A stretch of DNA of 64,000 nucleotides from JAFGPL01 sp963781805 (GCA_963781805.1 CAWAHF010000004.1:5766001-5830000), one strand, 5' to 3'. Positions 29,003 through 39,375 are shown, counted from the stretch's first letter. Translations and numbers: made by a program. Notes: a model not told the origin generated them from the letters alone.

Positions 29003-30067
29003 ATGAAATTAACAAAAGTATTACCGATAGTGCTGTTTTTTGCACTGTTAATAGTCAGTTGCTCTCCAAAAAGCAAGGAACAAAAATCTGAAGGGACTGA
29101 TTCCGATACGACATCCGTAAAAATTGAAAAGGTAAAAATAAGTGTACTTCAACCACAGGTTATCGCAAAAGACATAGAATATACTTCTACACTCAAGGCA
29201 TTTGAAGAAGTAAATCTCGTTCCCTCAACTCCCGGTAGAATTGAGAAGATATTTGTAGAAATCGGAAACAGGGTTAAAAAAGGAGATATTCTTGTTCAAA
29301 TGGATCAAACCCAGTTACAGCAGGCAATCCTTCAGTTAAAAAATCTGGAAACCGATTTCCAAAGATTGGATACCCTGCAAAAAGTGGGGAGCATAACCAA
29401 ACAGCAATTCGATCAGGTAAGTACTCAATACGAAGTTGCGAAGAAAAATGTGGATTTTTTGAGGGAGAATACAAAACTTCTTGCTCCGTTTGATGGAATT
29501 ATCTCGGGTAAATATTTCGAAAACGGGGAAATGTATTCAGCTCTGCCAAATACCACTGTTGGGAAAGCAGCAATCATCTCCATTGTGCAAATTAATCCGC
29601 TAAAAGCTCAGGTGAATATCCCGGAAACATATTACCCATTGGTTTCGGTTGGATTGAAAACAGATATCATCTGTGATATCTACCCCGACGAGAAGTTTGT
29701 TGGCAATATCCTGAGAAAATATCCGACCATCGATCCTATGTCACATTCGTTCACAGTTGAATTGAGAGTTAATAATCCCGGCGAAAAACTTCGTCCCGGA
29801 ATGTTCTGCAGGGTAAATCTTATTCTTGGTGAAATCAAGGCTCTTGTGGCTCCTTCTCTTGCCGTTTTAAAAATGCAGGGATCAAACGAACGGTATATTT
29901 TTCTGGAAAAGGATGGAAAAGCCAGGAGAGTTGCTGTTACCATCGGCAAGCGCTATGATGAGAATGTTGAACTTGTTACCAGCGAACTGAAAGAAGGAGA
30001 TCATTTGATTGTGGTGGGTCAGTCAAGTCTGATCGACGGTCAGCCCGTGGAAGTAGTAACTGAATAA
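29003..30067 (+). CDS. RND efflux periplasmic adaptor (MFP)
   Basis: 354 residues. A lipoprotein signal ends LLIVSC (cysteine about residue 20), so it is anchored to a membrane. The biotinyl-lipoyl-like motif (VEIGNRVKKGDILVQMD) and a short alpha-hairpin precede LLAPFDGIISGKYFENGE and beta-barrel domains. It links the RND pump encoded 36 bp downstream to the TolC protein encoded 24 bp upstream. Confidence 0.93.
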   Translation: MKLTKVLPIVLFFALLIVSCSPKSKEQKSEGTDSDTTSVKIEKVKISVLQPQVIAKDIEYTSTLKAFEEVNLVPSTPGRIEKIFVEIGNRVKKGDILVQMDQTQLQQAILQLKNLETDFQRLDTLQKVGSITKQQFDQVSTQYEVAKKNVDFLRENTKLLAPFDGIISGKYFENGEMYSALPNTTVGKAAIISIVQINPLKAQVNIPETYYPLVSVGLKTDIICDIYPDEKFVGNILRKYPTIDPMSHSFTVELRVNNPGEKLRPGMFCRVNLILGEIKALVAPSLAVLKMQGSNERYIFLEKDGKARRVAVTIGKRYDENVELVTSELKEGDHLIVVGQSSLIDGQPVEVVTE

Positions 30068-30103
30068 ATTCAGAGGAAAATAATTTAAGATAAATATAGA
30101 ACA

Positions 30104-33100
30104 ATGAGTATTTATAAGAGTGCAGTAAATAATCCCATCACCACTTTCATGGTCTTCGCGGCAGTGATTGTTATGGGGATATATTCCCTGGTACAGATAC
30201 CGATTGACCTCTATCCGGAAATCGAACCACCCTATATCAGCATCATGACGACATATACCGGGGCAAACGCATCGGATATAGAGACTAATATTACCAAACC
30301 CATTGAGGATGCTATGAATTCCGTCGATAAGCTGAAAGAAGTGACTTCAGTTTCATACGATAATTTATCGGTAGTTAGTCTTGAATTTGAATGGGAAGCA
30401 AACCTGGATGAGGTAATGAATGACATCAGAACCGTGCTTGACCGTGTATATAATTATCTTCCCGATGATTGTGATCGTCCGGCTATCTTTAAATTCAGCA
30501 CCAGTATGATGCCAATACTGTTTTACGCTGTAACCGCAGATGAAAGTTATCCGGGTCTGCAAAAAATTCTCGATGAAAAAATAATAAATCCATTGAACAG
30601 AATTGACGGGATCGGTTCGGTTTCAACCATCGGATCACCCAAACGAATGATTTATGTGGACATTGATCCGAAACTACTTGATGCATACAATCTCACGCTT
30701 GAGCAGATTGGCGGAGTTATCGGTGCCGAAAATCTGAATATGCCTTCGGGAAATATTAAAATGGGTAAAATCGATTATCAGTTGCGTGTTCAGGGTGAGT
30801 TTTATGAGAGTGATCAGCTGAATCGGATCATCGTTGGAAATTTCGCTGGTAAACCAGTATATCTGAAAGATATTGCCACTGTGAGAGATACCCTGAAAGA
30901 CCGTACCATGGATGAAAAAATCAATGGTGAAAAGGGAATGCGCATGTTTGTGATGAAACAATCAGGTGCAAATACGGTAAGCATTGCCCGACAGGTACGA
31001 AAAAAGATGGCGACACTTGTAAAAACATTGCCGCCTGATATTCAGATTAATCCTATTCTGGATACATCAGATTTCATTAAGGGTTCCATATCCAATCTTT
31101 CCGTAACACTTATGTGGGCGCTGATATTTGTTGTTATCGTGGTATTGTTCTTTTTAGGACGCTGGCGGGCAACCTTTATCATTGTACTTACGATTCCAAT
31201 TTCACTCATTGTATCATTTATCTACCTGTACATTACCGGAAGTTCTATCAATGTGATTTCCTTGTCTTCCTTATCCATTGCCATTGGAATGGTAGTGGAT
31301 GATGCTATTGTTGTATTGGAAAATATTACCAAACATATCGAGAGGGGAAGTACTCCGCGTGAGGCGGCCATTTATGCAACCAATGAAGTTTGGCTTGCAG
31401 TTATTATCACTACATTAGTGATTGTGGCGGTATTTTTCCCGTTAACCCTGGTAGGCGGCATGACGGGAGTTATGTTTAAACAGCTTGGATGGATTGTTAC
31501 CATCACGGTATCAACTTCCACACTGGCAGCTATTTCATTGACCCCAATGTTGTCGTCGAAACTACTAAGATTAAGGCCTAAAAAAGAAAAAGTTGCCGGC
31601 TTCAGCTATGATAGTACCATCGGAAAGGTACTTGACAAACTGGATAGCTTCTATGAAAAATCAATTCGTTGGTCGCTGTTTCATAAAAAAATTGTGATTA
31701 TTCTGGGATTTTTGGTTTTTGTAGGATCTATTTTTCTTGCAGTTAAATTTGTGAAGACCGATTTTATGCCTCAGACAGATGAGAGTCGCATGAGCGCTGC
31801 TGTGGAACTTCAAACCGGGTTAAGGGTGGAAGAAACTTCAAAGATTGCCCGTAAACTTGAATCCATCATTCATGAACGTTATCCGGAAGTAACAGTTATT
31901 TCTTCTTCATCAGGCGCCGATGATGAAGGAAGTTTCTTTTCGCTGTTCAGCACTACCGGATCGAACCGGATTAATGTTATGACTCGTTTAAAACCTATTT
32001 CTGAGCGTACACGTTCGGTTTTCGAAATAGCCGACGACTTCAGAAGTCAGATGGATCAGATTCCGGAAATTGTAAATTACAATGTATCTACCACCAGCAG
32101 CGGTATGGGTGGAGGCGACAATACTGTTGATGTTGAAATCTATGGGTATGATTTTGATAAGACAAACAAGTTGGCTGATGAGATAAAAACGCGGTTAACT
32201 GCTATTGAGGGGGCAAAAGACATTCTCGTCAGCAGGGAAAAAGACAAACCTGAATTACAGGTTGTTCTTGACAGGGAAAAACTTGCGCTTAACGGCCTGA
32301 ACAGCGCGGTTGTTTCCGCTGCCATTCGTAACAGGGTTAGCGGATTGATAGCTTCTCAATTCAGGGAAGAAGGAGATGAATATGATATTGTCGTCAGGTT
32401 GAAAGAAAACTACAGGAGCTCAATTACTGATCTTGAGGAATTGACTATCATGGCTCCGACAGGAAGTAAGATTAAACTAAAAGAGCTTGGGAAAGTAAAA
32501 GAGTTCTGGTCTCCTCCGAATATAGAGCATAAACGACGGCAACGTGTTGTAAGGGTTTCCGTCAAACCGGTGGGGATATCTCTTGGAGAACTTGCAAACC
32601 GTATAAAGGCCGATATGAATACCGTTGAAATACCTTCGGATATTTCGGTAAATGTTGGCGGCGCGTATGAAGATCAGATGGCTGGGTTTATGGATCTGGC
32701 ATTATTGCTGGTGCTAAGCCTTATCCTTGTTTTCATTGTAATGGCTTCGCAATTTGAATCCTTTGCCATGCCATTTGTAATTATGTTTTCTATTCCGTTT
32801 GCATTTACAGGAGTTATCCTGGCACTGTTTATCACGCACACTACCTTAAGTTTGATTGCAGCTTTGGGCGCTGTGCTGTTGGTAGGAATTGTAGTTAAGA
32901 ACGGAATTGTGCTTGTGGATTATATCAATCTGATGCGGGACCGTGGAAATGATCTTTACGAAGCAATTGCAATTTCAGGCCATTCCAGGCTTCGTCCGGT
33001 GTTGATGACTGCTATGACTACCATTCTTGGTATGTTACCCCTGGCGCTCAGTACAGGTGAAGGTTCAGAAATCTGGACACCGATGGGAATTACTGTAATC

Positions 33101-33229
33101 GGAGGGCTGGTCTTTTCGACCATTGTTACCATGATTATTGTTCCTGTAATGTACGCCGTTTTTGCCCGTCGTGGAGAACGGGATAAAAAGCAGCTGGTAA
33201 GAAAGAAATTTATATTTATGGACAGGTAA
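30104..33229 (+). CDS. RND efflux transporter permease (AcrB/HAE family)
   Basis: 1041 residues, full length for an HAE-family RND pump with twelve membrane segments and two large periplasmic loops. The N-terminal NPITTFMVFAAVIVMGIYSL and the central SSLSIAIGMVVDDAIVVLEN (with the paired acidic residues of the proton path) are diagnostic; the C-terminal half ends in FSTIVTMIIVPVMYAVF. It exports drugs or other small molecules with the MFP and TolC proteins of the same operon, driven by the proton gradient. Substrate range is unknown. Confidence 0.95.
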   Translation: MSIYKSAVNNPITTFMVFAAVIVMGIYSLVQIPIDLYPEIEPPYISIMTTYTGANASDIETNITKPIEDAMNSVDKLKEVTSVSYDNLSVVSLEFEWEANLDEVMNDIRTVLDRVYNYLPDDCDRPAIFKFSTSMMPILFYAVTADESYPGLQKILDEKIINPLNRIDGIGSVSTIGSPKRMIYVDIDPKLLDAYNLTLEQIGGVIGAENLNMPSGNIKMGKIDYQLRVQGEFYESDQLNRIIVGNFAGKPVYLKDIATVRDTLKDRTMDEKINGEKGMRMFVMKQSGANTVSIARQVRKKMATLVKTLPPDIQINPILDTSDFIKGSISNLSVTLMWALIFVVIVVLFFLGRWRATFIIVLTIPISLIVSFIYLYITGSSINVISLSSLSIAIGMVVDDAIVVLENITKHIERGSTPREAAIYATNEVWLAVIITTLVIVAVFFPLTLVGGMTGVMFKQLGWIVTITVSTSTLAAISLTPMLSSKLLRLRPKKEKVAGFSYDSTIGKVLDKLDSFYEKSIRWSLFHKKIVIILGFLVFVGSIFLAVKFVKTDFMPQTDESRMSAAVELQTGLRVEETSKIARKLESIIHERYPEVTVISSSSGADDEGSFFSLFSTTGSNRINVMTRLKPISERTRSVFEIADDFRSQMDQIPEIVNYNVSTTSSGMGGGDNTVDVEIYGYDFDKTNKLADEIKTRLTAIEGAKDILVSREKDKPELQVVLDREKLALNGLNSAVVSAAIRNRVSGLIASQFREEGDEYDIVVRLKENYRSSITDLEELTIMAPTGSKIKLKELGKVKEFWSPPNIEHKRRQRVVRVSVKPVGISLGELANRIKADMNTVEIPSDISVNVGGAYEDQMAGFMDLALLLVLSLILVFIVMASQFESFAMPFVIMFSIPFAFTGVILALFITHTTLSLIAALGAVLLVGIVVKNGIVLVDYINLMRDRGNDLYEAIAISGHSRLRPVLMTAMTTILGMLPLALSTGEGSEIWTPMGITVIGGLVFSTIVTMIIVPVMYAVFARRGERDKKQLVRKKFIFMDR

Positions 33230-33256
33230 TCACTAAGAATAATTCAAACGTAAAAT

Positions 33257-33550
33257 ATGAAAGCTGTATTTATCGTATTTAATCAGGCCAATACCGAACG
33301 GGTTGAATATATGTTTGACCGTTTGGGAATCAGGGGATACACCTGGTGGGCCAATGTCCAGGGCAGGGGTACCGAAACCGGGGAACCAAGAATGGGAACT
33401 CATACCTGGCCTGAAATGAACTCAGCAGCGCTAACCATTGTGCCTGATGAACAGGTGGAAACGCTTCTTACAAAAATTCAAAGACTCGACGAGGTGAACA
33501 AAGACGTAGGAATCAGAGCTTTTGTATGGGATATACTTAAATCTGTTTAA
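33257..33550 (+). CDS. PG0541-like transporter-associated protein
   Basis: 97 residues, PII-like small protein of the kind found after RND pumps in Bacteroidetes (PG0541 family). It starts 27 bp after the pump gene and ends just before the shared terminator, so it is the last gene of the efflux operon. No catalytic motif is seen. A regulatory or accessory role is inferred only from context and family placement. Confidence 0.78.
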   Translation: MKAVFIVFNQANTERVEYMFDRLGIRGYTWWANVQGRGTETGEPRMGTHTWPEMNSAALTIVPDEQVETLLTKIQRLDEVNKDVGIRAFVWDILKSV

Positions 33551-33613
33551 TTGATTACAAAAAAAAGCTATAATATTAGATCTTTCAGGTAAGTGGATTT
33601 TTAGAATTAGTTT

Positions 33614-33647
33614 GAAAAAAAGCCCCGCAGTTTTGCAGGGCTTTTTT
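33614..33647. terminator. Bidirectional rho-independent terminator
   Basis: A stem AGCCCCGCA/TGCAGGGCT (one mismatch) with a TTT loop is flanked by A-runs on the left and T-runs on the right. It lies between the convergent efflux operon and the rhamnose isomerase gene and should end both transcripts. Confidence 0.85.
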
Positions 33648-33662
33648 CAGGATTGTGGATTA

Positions 33663-34931
33663 TTATCTTTTACTCAACACTTCCTTTTCGTATTGCTGTA
33701 TGACAGGGATGAAAGTTTCTCCTGCGGGTACATTGTTTTTCAAACAATAGTAATCCCATACGGCGCCAAAGGGTTTGGCTTTTGCTTCTTCCATCAGGGC
33801 GAGTTTTTCAAAGCCCTGTCCGTTATTTTCGTATTTACGCATGGTATCAATCGGATCGAGCAATGCCAGCAAAATAGCCTTTAATGCTGCCCTGGTTCCG
33901 ATAACATACGCTCCGATACGATTGATGCTTGCATCGAAAAAGTCAAGACCTACGCAAACTTTATCAAGCTTATCTGCCCAGACAATTTCCTGCATCAATG
34001 CCCGAACCTCATCATTCAGAGTTACCACATGGTCACTGTCCCAGCGGATAGGACGGGTGACATGGAACAGCAGCTCATCGATAAACTGGAACACTGCAGA
34101 TACTTTGTCTGAAACCTGTTCTGTTGGGTGAAAATGCCCGATATCGAGGCACAACATCATTTTATTGGCTATGGCATAACCCAGGTAAAATTCATGAGAA
34201 CCTACGGTGTAAGCTTCTGCGCCAATTCCAAAAAGCTTCGCTTCCACTGTATCTGCCATGTTTTTCGGATCGTATTTTTTTGCCAGGATTTCGTCGAGCG
34301 AATCTTTCAATATAGATCTGTGTTTGAACCTGTCAACGGTAAGTTCTTTGGCTCCGTCTGGTATCCAAATGTTATGCACGGTTCTTTTTCCAAGTTCTTT
34401 TCCGAAGAAATCGCTTATTTCACGGCATCTTTTTACATGCTCTATCCAGAAATCTCGGATTCCTTTATCTTTTGAGGAGATGGTAAATCCTGAATCAGCT
34501 TTTGGATGAGAAAATAAGGTACAATTAAAATCAACGCCTATCCCCTGTGATTTTGCCCAGTCTGCCCAGCTTTTAAATTGTTCCGGACCAATCTGATCTC
34601 GGTCGACGAGTTTTCCCTGAAAATCGCCGTAAATGGCATGCAGGTTAAACCTGTGTTTACCGGGAATAAGAGAATATGCTTTTTCCAGGTCTTTTCTCAA
34701 TTGGTCTATCGTTCTTGCTTTACCGGGATAATTACCTGTTGCCTGAATACCCCCGCCAGATAAAACGGAGTCGGGTTTTTCAAAGCCACCTACGTCATCA
34801 GCCTGCCAGCAATGCAGTGATATGGCAGTTTTTGACAACCTTTCCAGCACTTTTTCCGTATTTACTCCAATATCTGCATACTCTTCACGAGCCAGTTCGT
34901 AAGCCTTTTGAATTCTAGTTGTTTTGTCCAT
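33663..34931 (-). CDS. rhaA: L-rhamnose isomerase
   Basis: 422 residues, close to the 419 residues of the E. coli enzyme. The N-terminal ISLHCWQADDVGGFE and DFNCTLFSHPKAD motifs, the metal-site region LCLDIGHFHPTE and VCVGLDFFDASINRIGAY are characteristic of RhaA. It converts L-rhamnose to L-rhamnulose in the cytoplasm using Mn2+. It is the last of three minus-strand genes rhaT-rhaB-rhaA, with 140 bp and a small tandem repeat between it and rhaB. Confidence 0.95.
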   Translation of the reverse strand: MDKTTRIQKAYELAREEYADIGVNTEKVLERLSKTAISLHCWQADDVGGFEKPDSVLSGGGIQATGNYPGKARTIDQLRKDLEKAYSLIPGKHRFNLHAIYGDFQGKLVDRDQIGPEQFKSWADWAKSQGIGVDFNCTLFSHPKADSGFTISSKDKGIRDFWIEHVKRCREISDFFGKELGKRTVHNIWIPDGAKELTVDRFKHRSILKDSLDEILAKKYDPKNMADTVEAKLFGIGAEAYTVGSHEFYLGYAIANKMMLCLDIGHFHPTEQVSDKVSAVFQFIDELLFHVTRPIRWDSDHVVTLNDEVRALMQEIVWADKLDKVCVGLDFFDASINRIGAYVIGTRAALKAILLALLDPIDTMRKYENNGQGFEKLALMEEAKAKPFGAVWDYYCLKNNVPAGETFIPVIQQYEKEVLSKR

Positions 34932-34950
34932 TTTTATATGTATTGGTTTT

Positions 34951-35001
34951 GTTATTAGTCGATAGTTATTAGTCGATAGTTATTAGTCCACGGTTATTAG
35001 T
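34951..35001. repeat. Short tandem repeat (about 14-bp unit)
   Basis: GTTATTAGTCGATA repeats from 34951 with two near-exact copies, a diverged third (GTTATTAGTCCACG) and a partial fourth. It lies between rhaA and rhaB. A slippage-prone microsatellite is the simplest reading. Confidence 0.8.
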
Positions 35002-35071
35002 ACAACAGTTTTACGAATATTATGTTTTACTTAAATCTTCTAACTTAAAACCCGAAACCCGAAACTCGAAA

Positions 35072-36544
35072 CTATTTAACCAACTTCTTAAACTTATCGT
35101 ACGCCTTATCCCATGCCTCAAAATTTTGCGGTTTATAGGATTTAAATTCAAACGAGTTTCTTATCGTCTGTCTGATTTCCGACAGCGATTTTACATGTCC
35201 CAGTCCCATCGCCTGTACCATGATGTTTCCAATGGCGGTTCCTTCTGCAGGTCCTGCAACAACAGGTAAACCTGTTGCATTGGCTGTAAACTGGCACAGC
35301 AGTTCATTCTGCGAACCTCCTCCGATAACATGTATTTTTTCAATTTTTTTATCAGATATATCCTTCAGGCTGTCGATAACAACACGATACTTCAATGCAA
35401 GGCTATCGAAAACACATCTTGCATATTGGGCAGGTGATTCAGGTATCGGCTGCCCCGTTGATTTGCAAAAATCAGCCAGTGCGGTTGGCATATCCTGCGG
35501 ATTCAGAAATGATGCATGGTCAGGATCCACAAGCGACCTGAATGGTTCGGCCTTTTCAGCCATTTTTACAAGATCAGGAAATGAAAATTCCTGTTTCTGA
35601 TTATCCCAGCAACGTTTACATTCCTGTATCAGCCAGAGGCCCATAATATTTTTCAACACACGATATGTTTTTTCCACACCGCCTTCGTTCGTAAAATTAT
35701 ACGCAAGTGTTTTTTCAGAAATCAGTGGCTTTCTCGATTCAATACCCATCAGCGACCACGTGCCTGAACTGATGTACGCAAAATTTTCATCCTCTGCTGG
35801 AATGGCGGCAATGGCAGCGCCTGTATCGTGGGTGGCAGGAGCGATCACGTTGATTTGTTTTACCTGGGTTTCACGGGCTACATCAGGAGTTAATTTTCCA
35901 AGAACCGTACCCGGATCAACAATCTCCTGCATGATTTTCATCGAAATGCCAATCTTATCAAACAGTTCTTTTTCCCAGGTTCCTTTAACAGGATTGAAAA
36001 GTTGTGAGGTAGTTGCAAATGTAAATTCCGATTTCTTCACTCCGGTAAGCATAAAATTGATGATATCCGGCACAAAAAGCAGGTCAGTTGCCAGATCCAT
36101 TATGGGTAGTCCATCGCGTTTTGCTGCGTACAATTGAAACAAGGTGTTAAACTGCATAAACTGAATTCCGGTGAGTTCATATACACGTTTTTTCGGAATT
36201 ATCCGAAAGAGCTCTTCCATAGCGTTGTCGGTCCGGTGATCGCGGTATGCATAAGGTACACCCAGGAAGCTTCCCTGCTTATCCAGCAGGGCATAATCCA
36301 CACCCCAGGTATCCAGGCCGATGGATTCCGGCAATTGCGGTAATGACGCGCATGCTGCGATTCCCTTTTTGATATCGTCAAACAATCTGAGAAAATCCCA
36401 GTGGTATTTTCCCAGGATGACGGTCATGCCATTGTAAAACCGGTTTATTTCTTTTAATTCTATTTTTCCGTTGTTTAATGTTCCCAACACACCCCGGCCG
36501 CTTGAGGCCCCAAGGTCAAATGCTAAATAACTGTGTCTGCTCAT
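35072..36544 (-). CDS. rhaB: Rhamnulokinase
   Basis: 490 residues of the FGGY kinase family. The N-terminal AFDLGASSGRGVLG is the phosphate-binding loop of rhamnulokinases, GLDTWGVDYALLD and the C-terminal VIGGGSQNELLCQ complete the kinase signatures. It phosphorylates L-rhamnulose to L-rhamnulose 1-phosphate with ATP. It follows rhaT by 42 bp and precedes rhaA, giving transport, isomerisation and phosphorylation in one block. No rhamnulose-1-phosphate aldolase gene is visible nearby. Confidence 0.95.
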   Translation of the reverse strand: MSRHSYLAFDLGASSGRGVLGTLNNGKIELKEINRFYNGMTVILGKYHWDFLRLFDDIKKGIAACASLPQLPESIGLDTWGVDYALLDKQGSFLGVPYAYRDHRTDNAMEELFRIIPKKRVYELTGIQFMQFNTLFQLYAAKRDGLPIMDLATDLLFVPDIINFMLTGVKKSEFTFATTSQLFNPVKGTWEKELFDKIGISMKIMQEIVDPGTVLGKLTPDVARETQVKQINVIAPATHDTGAAIAAIPAEDENFAYISSGTWSLMGIESRKPLISEKTLAYNFTNEGGVEKTYRVLKNIMGLWLIQECKRCWDNQKQEFSFPDLVKMAEKAEPFRSLVDPDHASFLNPQDMPTALADFCKSTGQPIPESPAQYARCVFDSLALKYRVVIDSLKDISDKKIEKIHVIGGGSQNELLCQFTANATGLPVVAGPAEGTAIGNIMVQAMGLGHVKSLSEIRQTIRNSFEFKSYKPQNFEAWDKAYDKFKKLVK

Positions 36545-36586
36545 CTGTTTCTTTTTTTCTTCTGAATAATTAATTGAATTTTATTT

Positions 36587-37648
36587 TTAAACTGCTTTTG
36601 CAAAACCAAATACGATTGTGGATGAAATAAGAATTACCAATCCCACCACCAGTGTTATGATGGTTTTCTTGCTTACTCCCTTCCATTCATGTGTGACAAG
36701 TCCCCACATATTGCTGAAAATAATACTGGATGCCATCAGCAGGCTCCATCCTGCAACACCTTTAAGAATCGATTCGCCCATACCGTAAAAGAACATCTGC
36801 AGGTACCAGAGTACTCCGGCAATTATTGAAAATGTGTAATTATTAAGTAACGGAGCTTTTCCAAAGTCACCCATAGTTTTGTTTTTAAGTTGGAGATAAA
36901 TGCAATACACTGCATTGATCAGAAATCCGCCAAACATGATCATGATAAATGAAGGATTATTCTGGAAGACTTCGCTGGAGCCATGACCCAGAGCTATACC
37001 AGCAAGAGGTTTACCTGCTGCAACTCCCATAGCAAATGCAGCGCTCATTAAACCGGAAAAAATGGCAACCAGGATTCCTTTTTTCATATCAAAATCCTTT
37101 ACCCCTTCTTTCTTAACTTCCTCCGATACTTCTTTGTCCTTCATTATGCCGGCTCTGCCGTTAATGGCGATACCCACAATACAAATCACAACACCCAGCA
37201 GTGAAATTAAACCTGATTTTGTAGTCAGCAAATCACCGAAAGGCGCTGTATCCGGAAACAAATTTACAAATACTCCGGGGGCCAGTGATACCAATGCCGA
37301 CGGTAGCAACGCTCCGAATACCAGCGTTAAACCCAATGCAATAGACATACCGAGCGATACACCCAGATACCTCATGGAAAGGCCGAAGGTTAATCCGCCA
37401 ATTCCCCACAAAACCCCAAATATAAATGGTTTAAATAAGGTAGCTGCCGAAGCTTCCCCGAATACGCCTGCTAAATCGGGAACCGTGGCAAATGAAAAAA
37501 CCCAGGGTGCAACAATCCAGGAAAAAATACCGCCAACGAGCCAGTAAACTTCCCACGACCAGGTTTTAACACGTTTGTAGGGAATATAAAAACTTCCGTT
37601 CGCAAATCCTCCCAGGAGGACAAATAAAGTACCGAGTATGATAGCCAT
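36587..37648 (-). CDS. rhaT: L-rhamnose-proton symporter
   Basis: 353 residues with about ten membrane segments, as in RhaT. The N-terminal LGGFANGSFYIPYKRVKTWSWE is highly characteristic. It imports L-rhamnose with protons across the inner membrane. It is the first gene of the rhamnose block and is divergent from the GH88-type hydrolase gene, so the 289 bases between them should hold both promoters; no clear operator was seen. Confidence 0.94.
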   Translation of the reverse strand: MAIILGTLFVLLGGFANGSFYIPYKRVKTWSWEVYWLVGGIFSWIVAPWVFSFATVPDLAGVFGEASAATLFKPFIFGVLWGIGGLTFGLSMRYLGVSLGMSIALGLTLVFGALLPSALVSLAPGVFVNLFPDTAPFGDLLTTKSGLISLLGVVICIVGIAINGRAGIMKDKEVSEEVKKEGVKDFDMKKGILVAIFSGLMSAAFAMGVAAGKPLAGIALGHGSSEVFQNNPSFIMIMFGGFLINAVYCIYLQLKNKTMGDFGKAPLLNNYTFSIIAGVLWYLQMFFYGMGESILKGVAGWSLLMASSIIFSNMWGLVTHEWKGVSKKTIITLVVGLVILISSTIVFGFAKAV

Positions 37649-37937
37649 AGTGATTTGAGTTTAGTTATGGTTTTGAAATCGAGAGGTTAAAAATAGAAAT
37701 TTTTTTACATTATTGAGCTTTTTAGGATTGAACTTTGAGTTATAATGACCAATTAATGCATTTATTTTAATTTTACTTTAACAGATTGGTTAAATAGAAT
37801 GATTTTTCTAATGTGTCAAAGTAGAATTAATTATTTAGTGAACTAATTGAGAATTTATGTTCAATGAAAATACCCCGCAAAGAAAACCGGGGCAAAATTG
37901 ATAGATGATGCAAAGAATAATTATTAATTTCAGCGCC

Positions 37938-39149
37938 ATGAAACTAAAATTTTACCCGATGCAAAAAATAAAAACACTGACCATTTTAGTTTTTTTGGTC
38001 GGACTGCTTTCATCCTGTCATCAAAAACAAAGACAGTTAAAAATAATAATAAACCAAAGCCTGGATTCGGCAATGATCCAGTACAAACAACTTGCGTTGA
38101 CGTTGGCTGATAAGCCTGATCTATTGCCCAGGTCATACGATAAAGGGGAATTTATTACCAGTAAATCTGACTGGTGGACCAGCGGATTTTTCCCGGGTTC
38201 CCTGTGGTATCTATATGAATATTCATGTGATGATGAGTTGAAGAAATACGCTGAGGAATATACCGCCAGGGTGGAAGATCAGCAATATACCACCAGCAAT
38301 CATGATGTGGGATTTATGATTTATTGCAGCTATGGCAACGGGTACAGATTAACACACCACGAACACTACAAACAGGTCATTTTAACGGCTGCTAAATCGC
38401 TGGCCACAAGATTTCGTCCCACTACTGGCGTTATCCGATCATGGGACTGGGGGGAATGGCAGTACCCCGTGATCATTGATAACATGATGAACCTGGAACT
38501 TTTATTTTTTGCTTCACATGATTCGGGTTATGCATACCTGAGCGACATTGCCAAATCGCATGCGGATGTTACGATGGCCAATCATTTCCGACCCGATGGT
38601 AGCAATTATCATGTAGTTTCGTATGATACCATCACTGGTAAGGTTTTACTTAAACAGACCCGACAAGGCTATTCTGATGAATCGGCATGGGCCAGGGGAC
38701 AGGCATGGGCTTTGTATGGATATACCATGTGTTATCGTGAAACCGGAGATAAGAAGTATTTGGAACAAGCTCAGAAAATTGCAATATTCATTATGAATCA
38801 CCCTGATTTTCCTGAGGACAAAATACCATATTGGGATTTTAATGATCCTGAAATTCCCGATACATATCGTGATGCTTCCGCCGGGGCAATTATGTGTTCG
38901 GCATTTATCGAATTAAGTCAGTTAACCCGAAAAAAGCTAGGAAAAAAATATCTTTCAATTGCCGAGACCCAGCTAAGATCTTTATCGTCTCCGGCATACA
39001 GGGCAAGACCCGGAGAAAATGGTAATTTTTTACTGAAACACGGGGTAGGTTCAAAACCTGAAAATTCCGAAGTGGATGTTCCGCTTACCTATGCAGATTA
39101 TTATTATATTGAAGCTATGATGAGGTATAAGAAGTTGAAGGGATTTTAA
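37938..39149 (+). CDS. GH88-family unsaturated glucuronyl hydrolase, lipoprotein
   Basis: 403 residues from the ATG at 37938; ATGs at 37905 and 37959 are also possible. A lipoprotein signal ends in LLSSC. The (alpha/alpha)6 barrel carries SNHDVGFM and WDWGEWQYPVIIDNMMN, which supply the two conserved aspartates of unsaturated glucuronyl hydrolases. It should remove the unsaturated uronic acid left by polysaccharide lyases. Divergent placement next to rhamnose uptake and catabolism genes suggests a rhamnose- and uronate-containing glycan such as rhamnogalacturonan or ulvan. GH105 enzymes are related, but these motifs fit GH88 better. Confidence 0.85.
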   Translation: MKLKFYPMQKIKTLTILVFLVGLLSSCHQKQRQLKIIINQSLDSAMIQYKQLALTLADKPDLLPRSYDKGEFITSKSDWWTSGFFPGSLWYLYEYSCDDELKKYAEEYTARVEDQQYTTSNHDVGFMIYCSYGNGYRLTHHEHYKQVILTAAKSLATRFRPTTGVIRSWDWGEWQYPVIIDNMMNLELLFFASHDSGYAYLSDIAKSHADVTMANHFRPDGSNYHVVSYDTITGKVLLKQTRQGYSDESAWARGQAWALYGYTMCYRETGDKKYLEQAQKIAIFIMNHPDFPEDKIPYWDFNDPEIPDTYRDASAGAIMCSAFIELSQLTRKKLGKKYLSIAETQLRSLSSPAYRARPGENGNFLLKHGVGSKPENSEVDVPLTYADYYYIEAMMRYKKLKGF

Positions 39150-39210
39150 GTGACCGTTTCAGGCAATCATTTTATTATTTGTAAAGGATAAATGGAGTCA
39201 TTTTCTCATT

Positions 39211-39370
39211 ACAACGGTTGGGTATTCGAAGCGCGTCTATATCCACCGAGAGAAAAGTTGATTTGAAAAACAAATGCTCGTAACCGATCCCGCCAAAAGC
39301 GAGAGAGCTCATGAACCGCCAGTTGGCGGTGAATAAACCACTGAACCCCCGCCTGTTTTATATTGTTAGC
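39211..39370. repeat. Palindromic cassette-type site R1
   Basis: Begins ACAACGGTTGGG and ends CTGTTTTATATTGTTAGC; inner hairpins include CCGCCAGTTGGCGG. About 110 bp of it (39241-39349) is nearly identical to 43787-43894 in site R2, in the same orientation. It abuts the stop of the minus-strand gene at 39376. Confidence 0.75.
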
Positions 39371-39375
39371 AAATA

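Noticed and set aside
34951..35001. Tandem repeat as a possible CRISPR array
   Set aside because: Units are 14 bp without spacers; no cas genes.
37649..37937. Riboswitch or operator between rhaT and the GH88 gene
   Set aside because: Only a weak hairpin (CCCCGCAAAGAAAACCGGGG) near 37873 was seen; no known motif.
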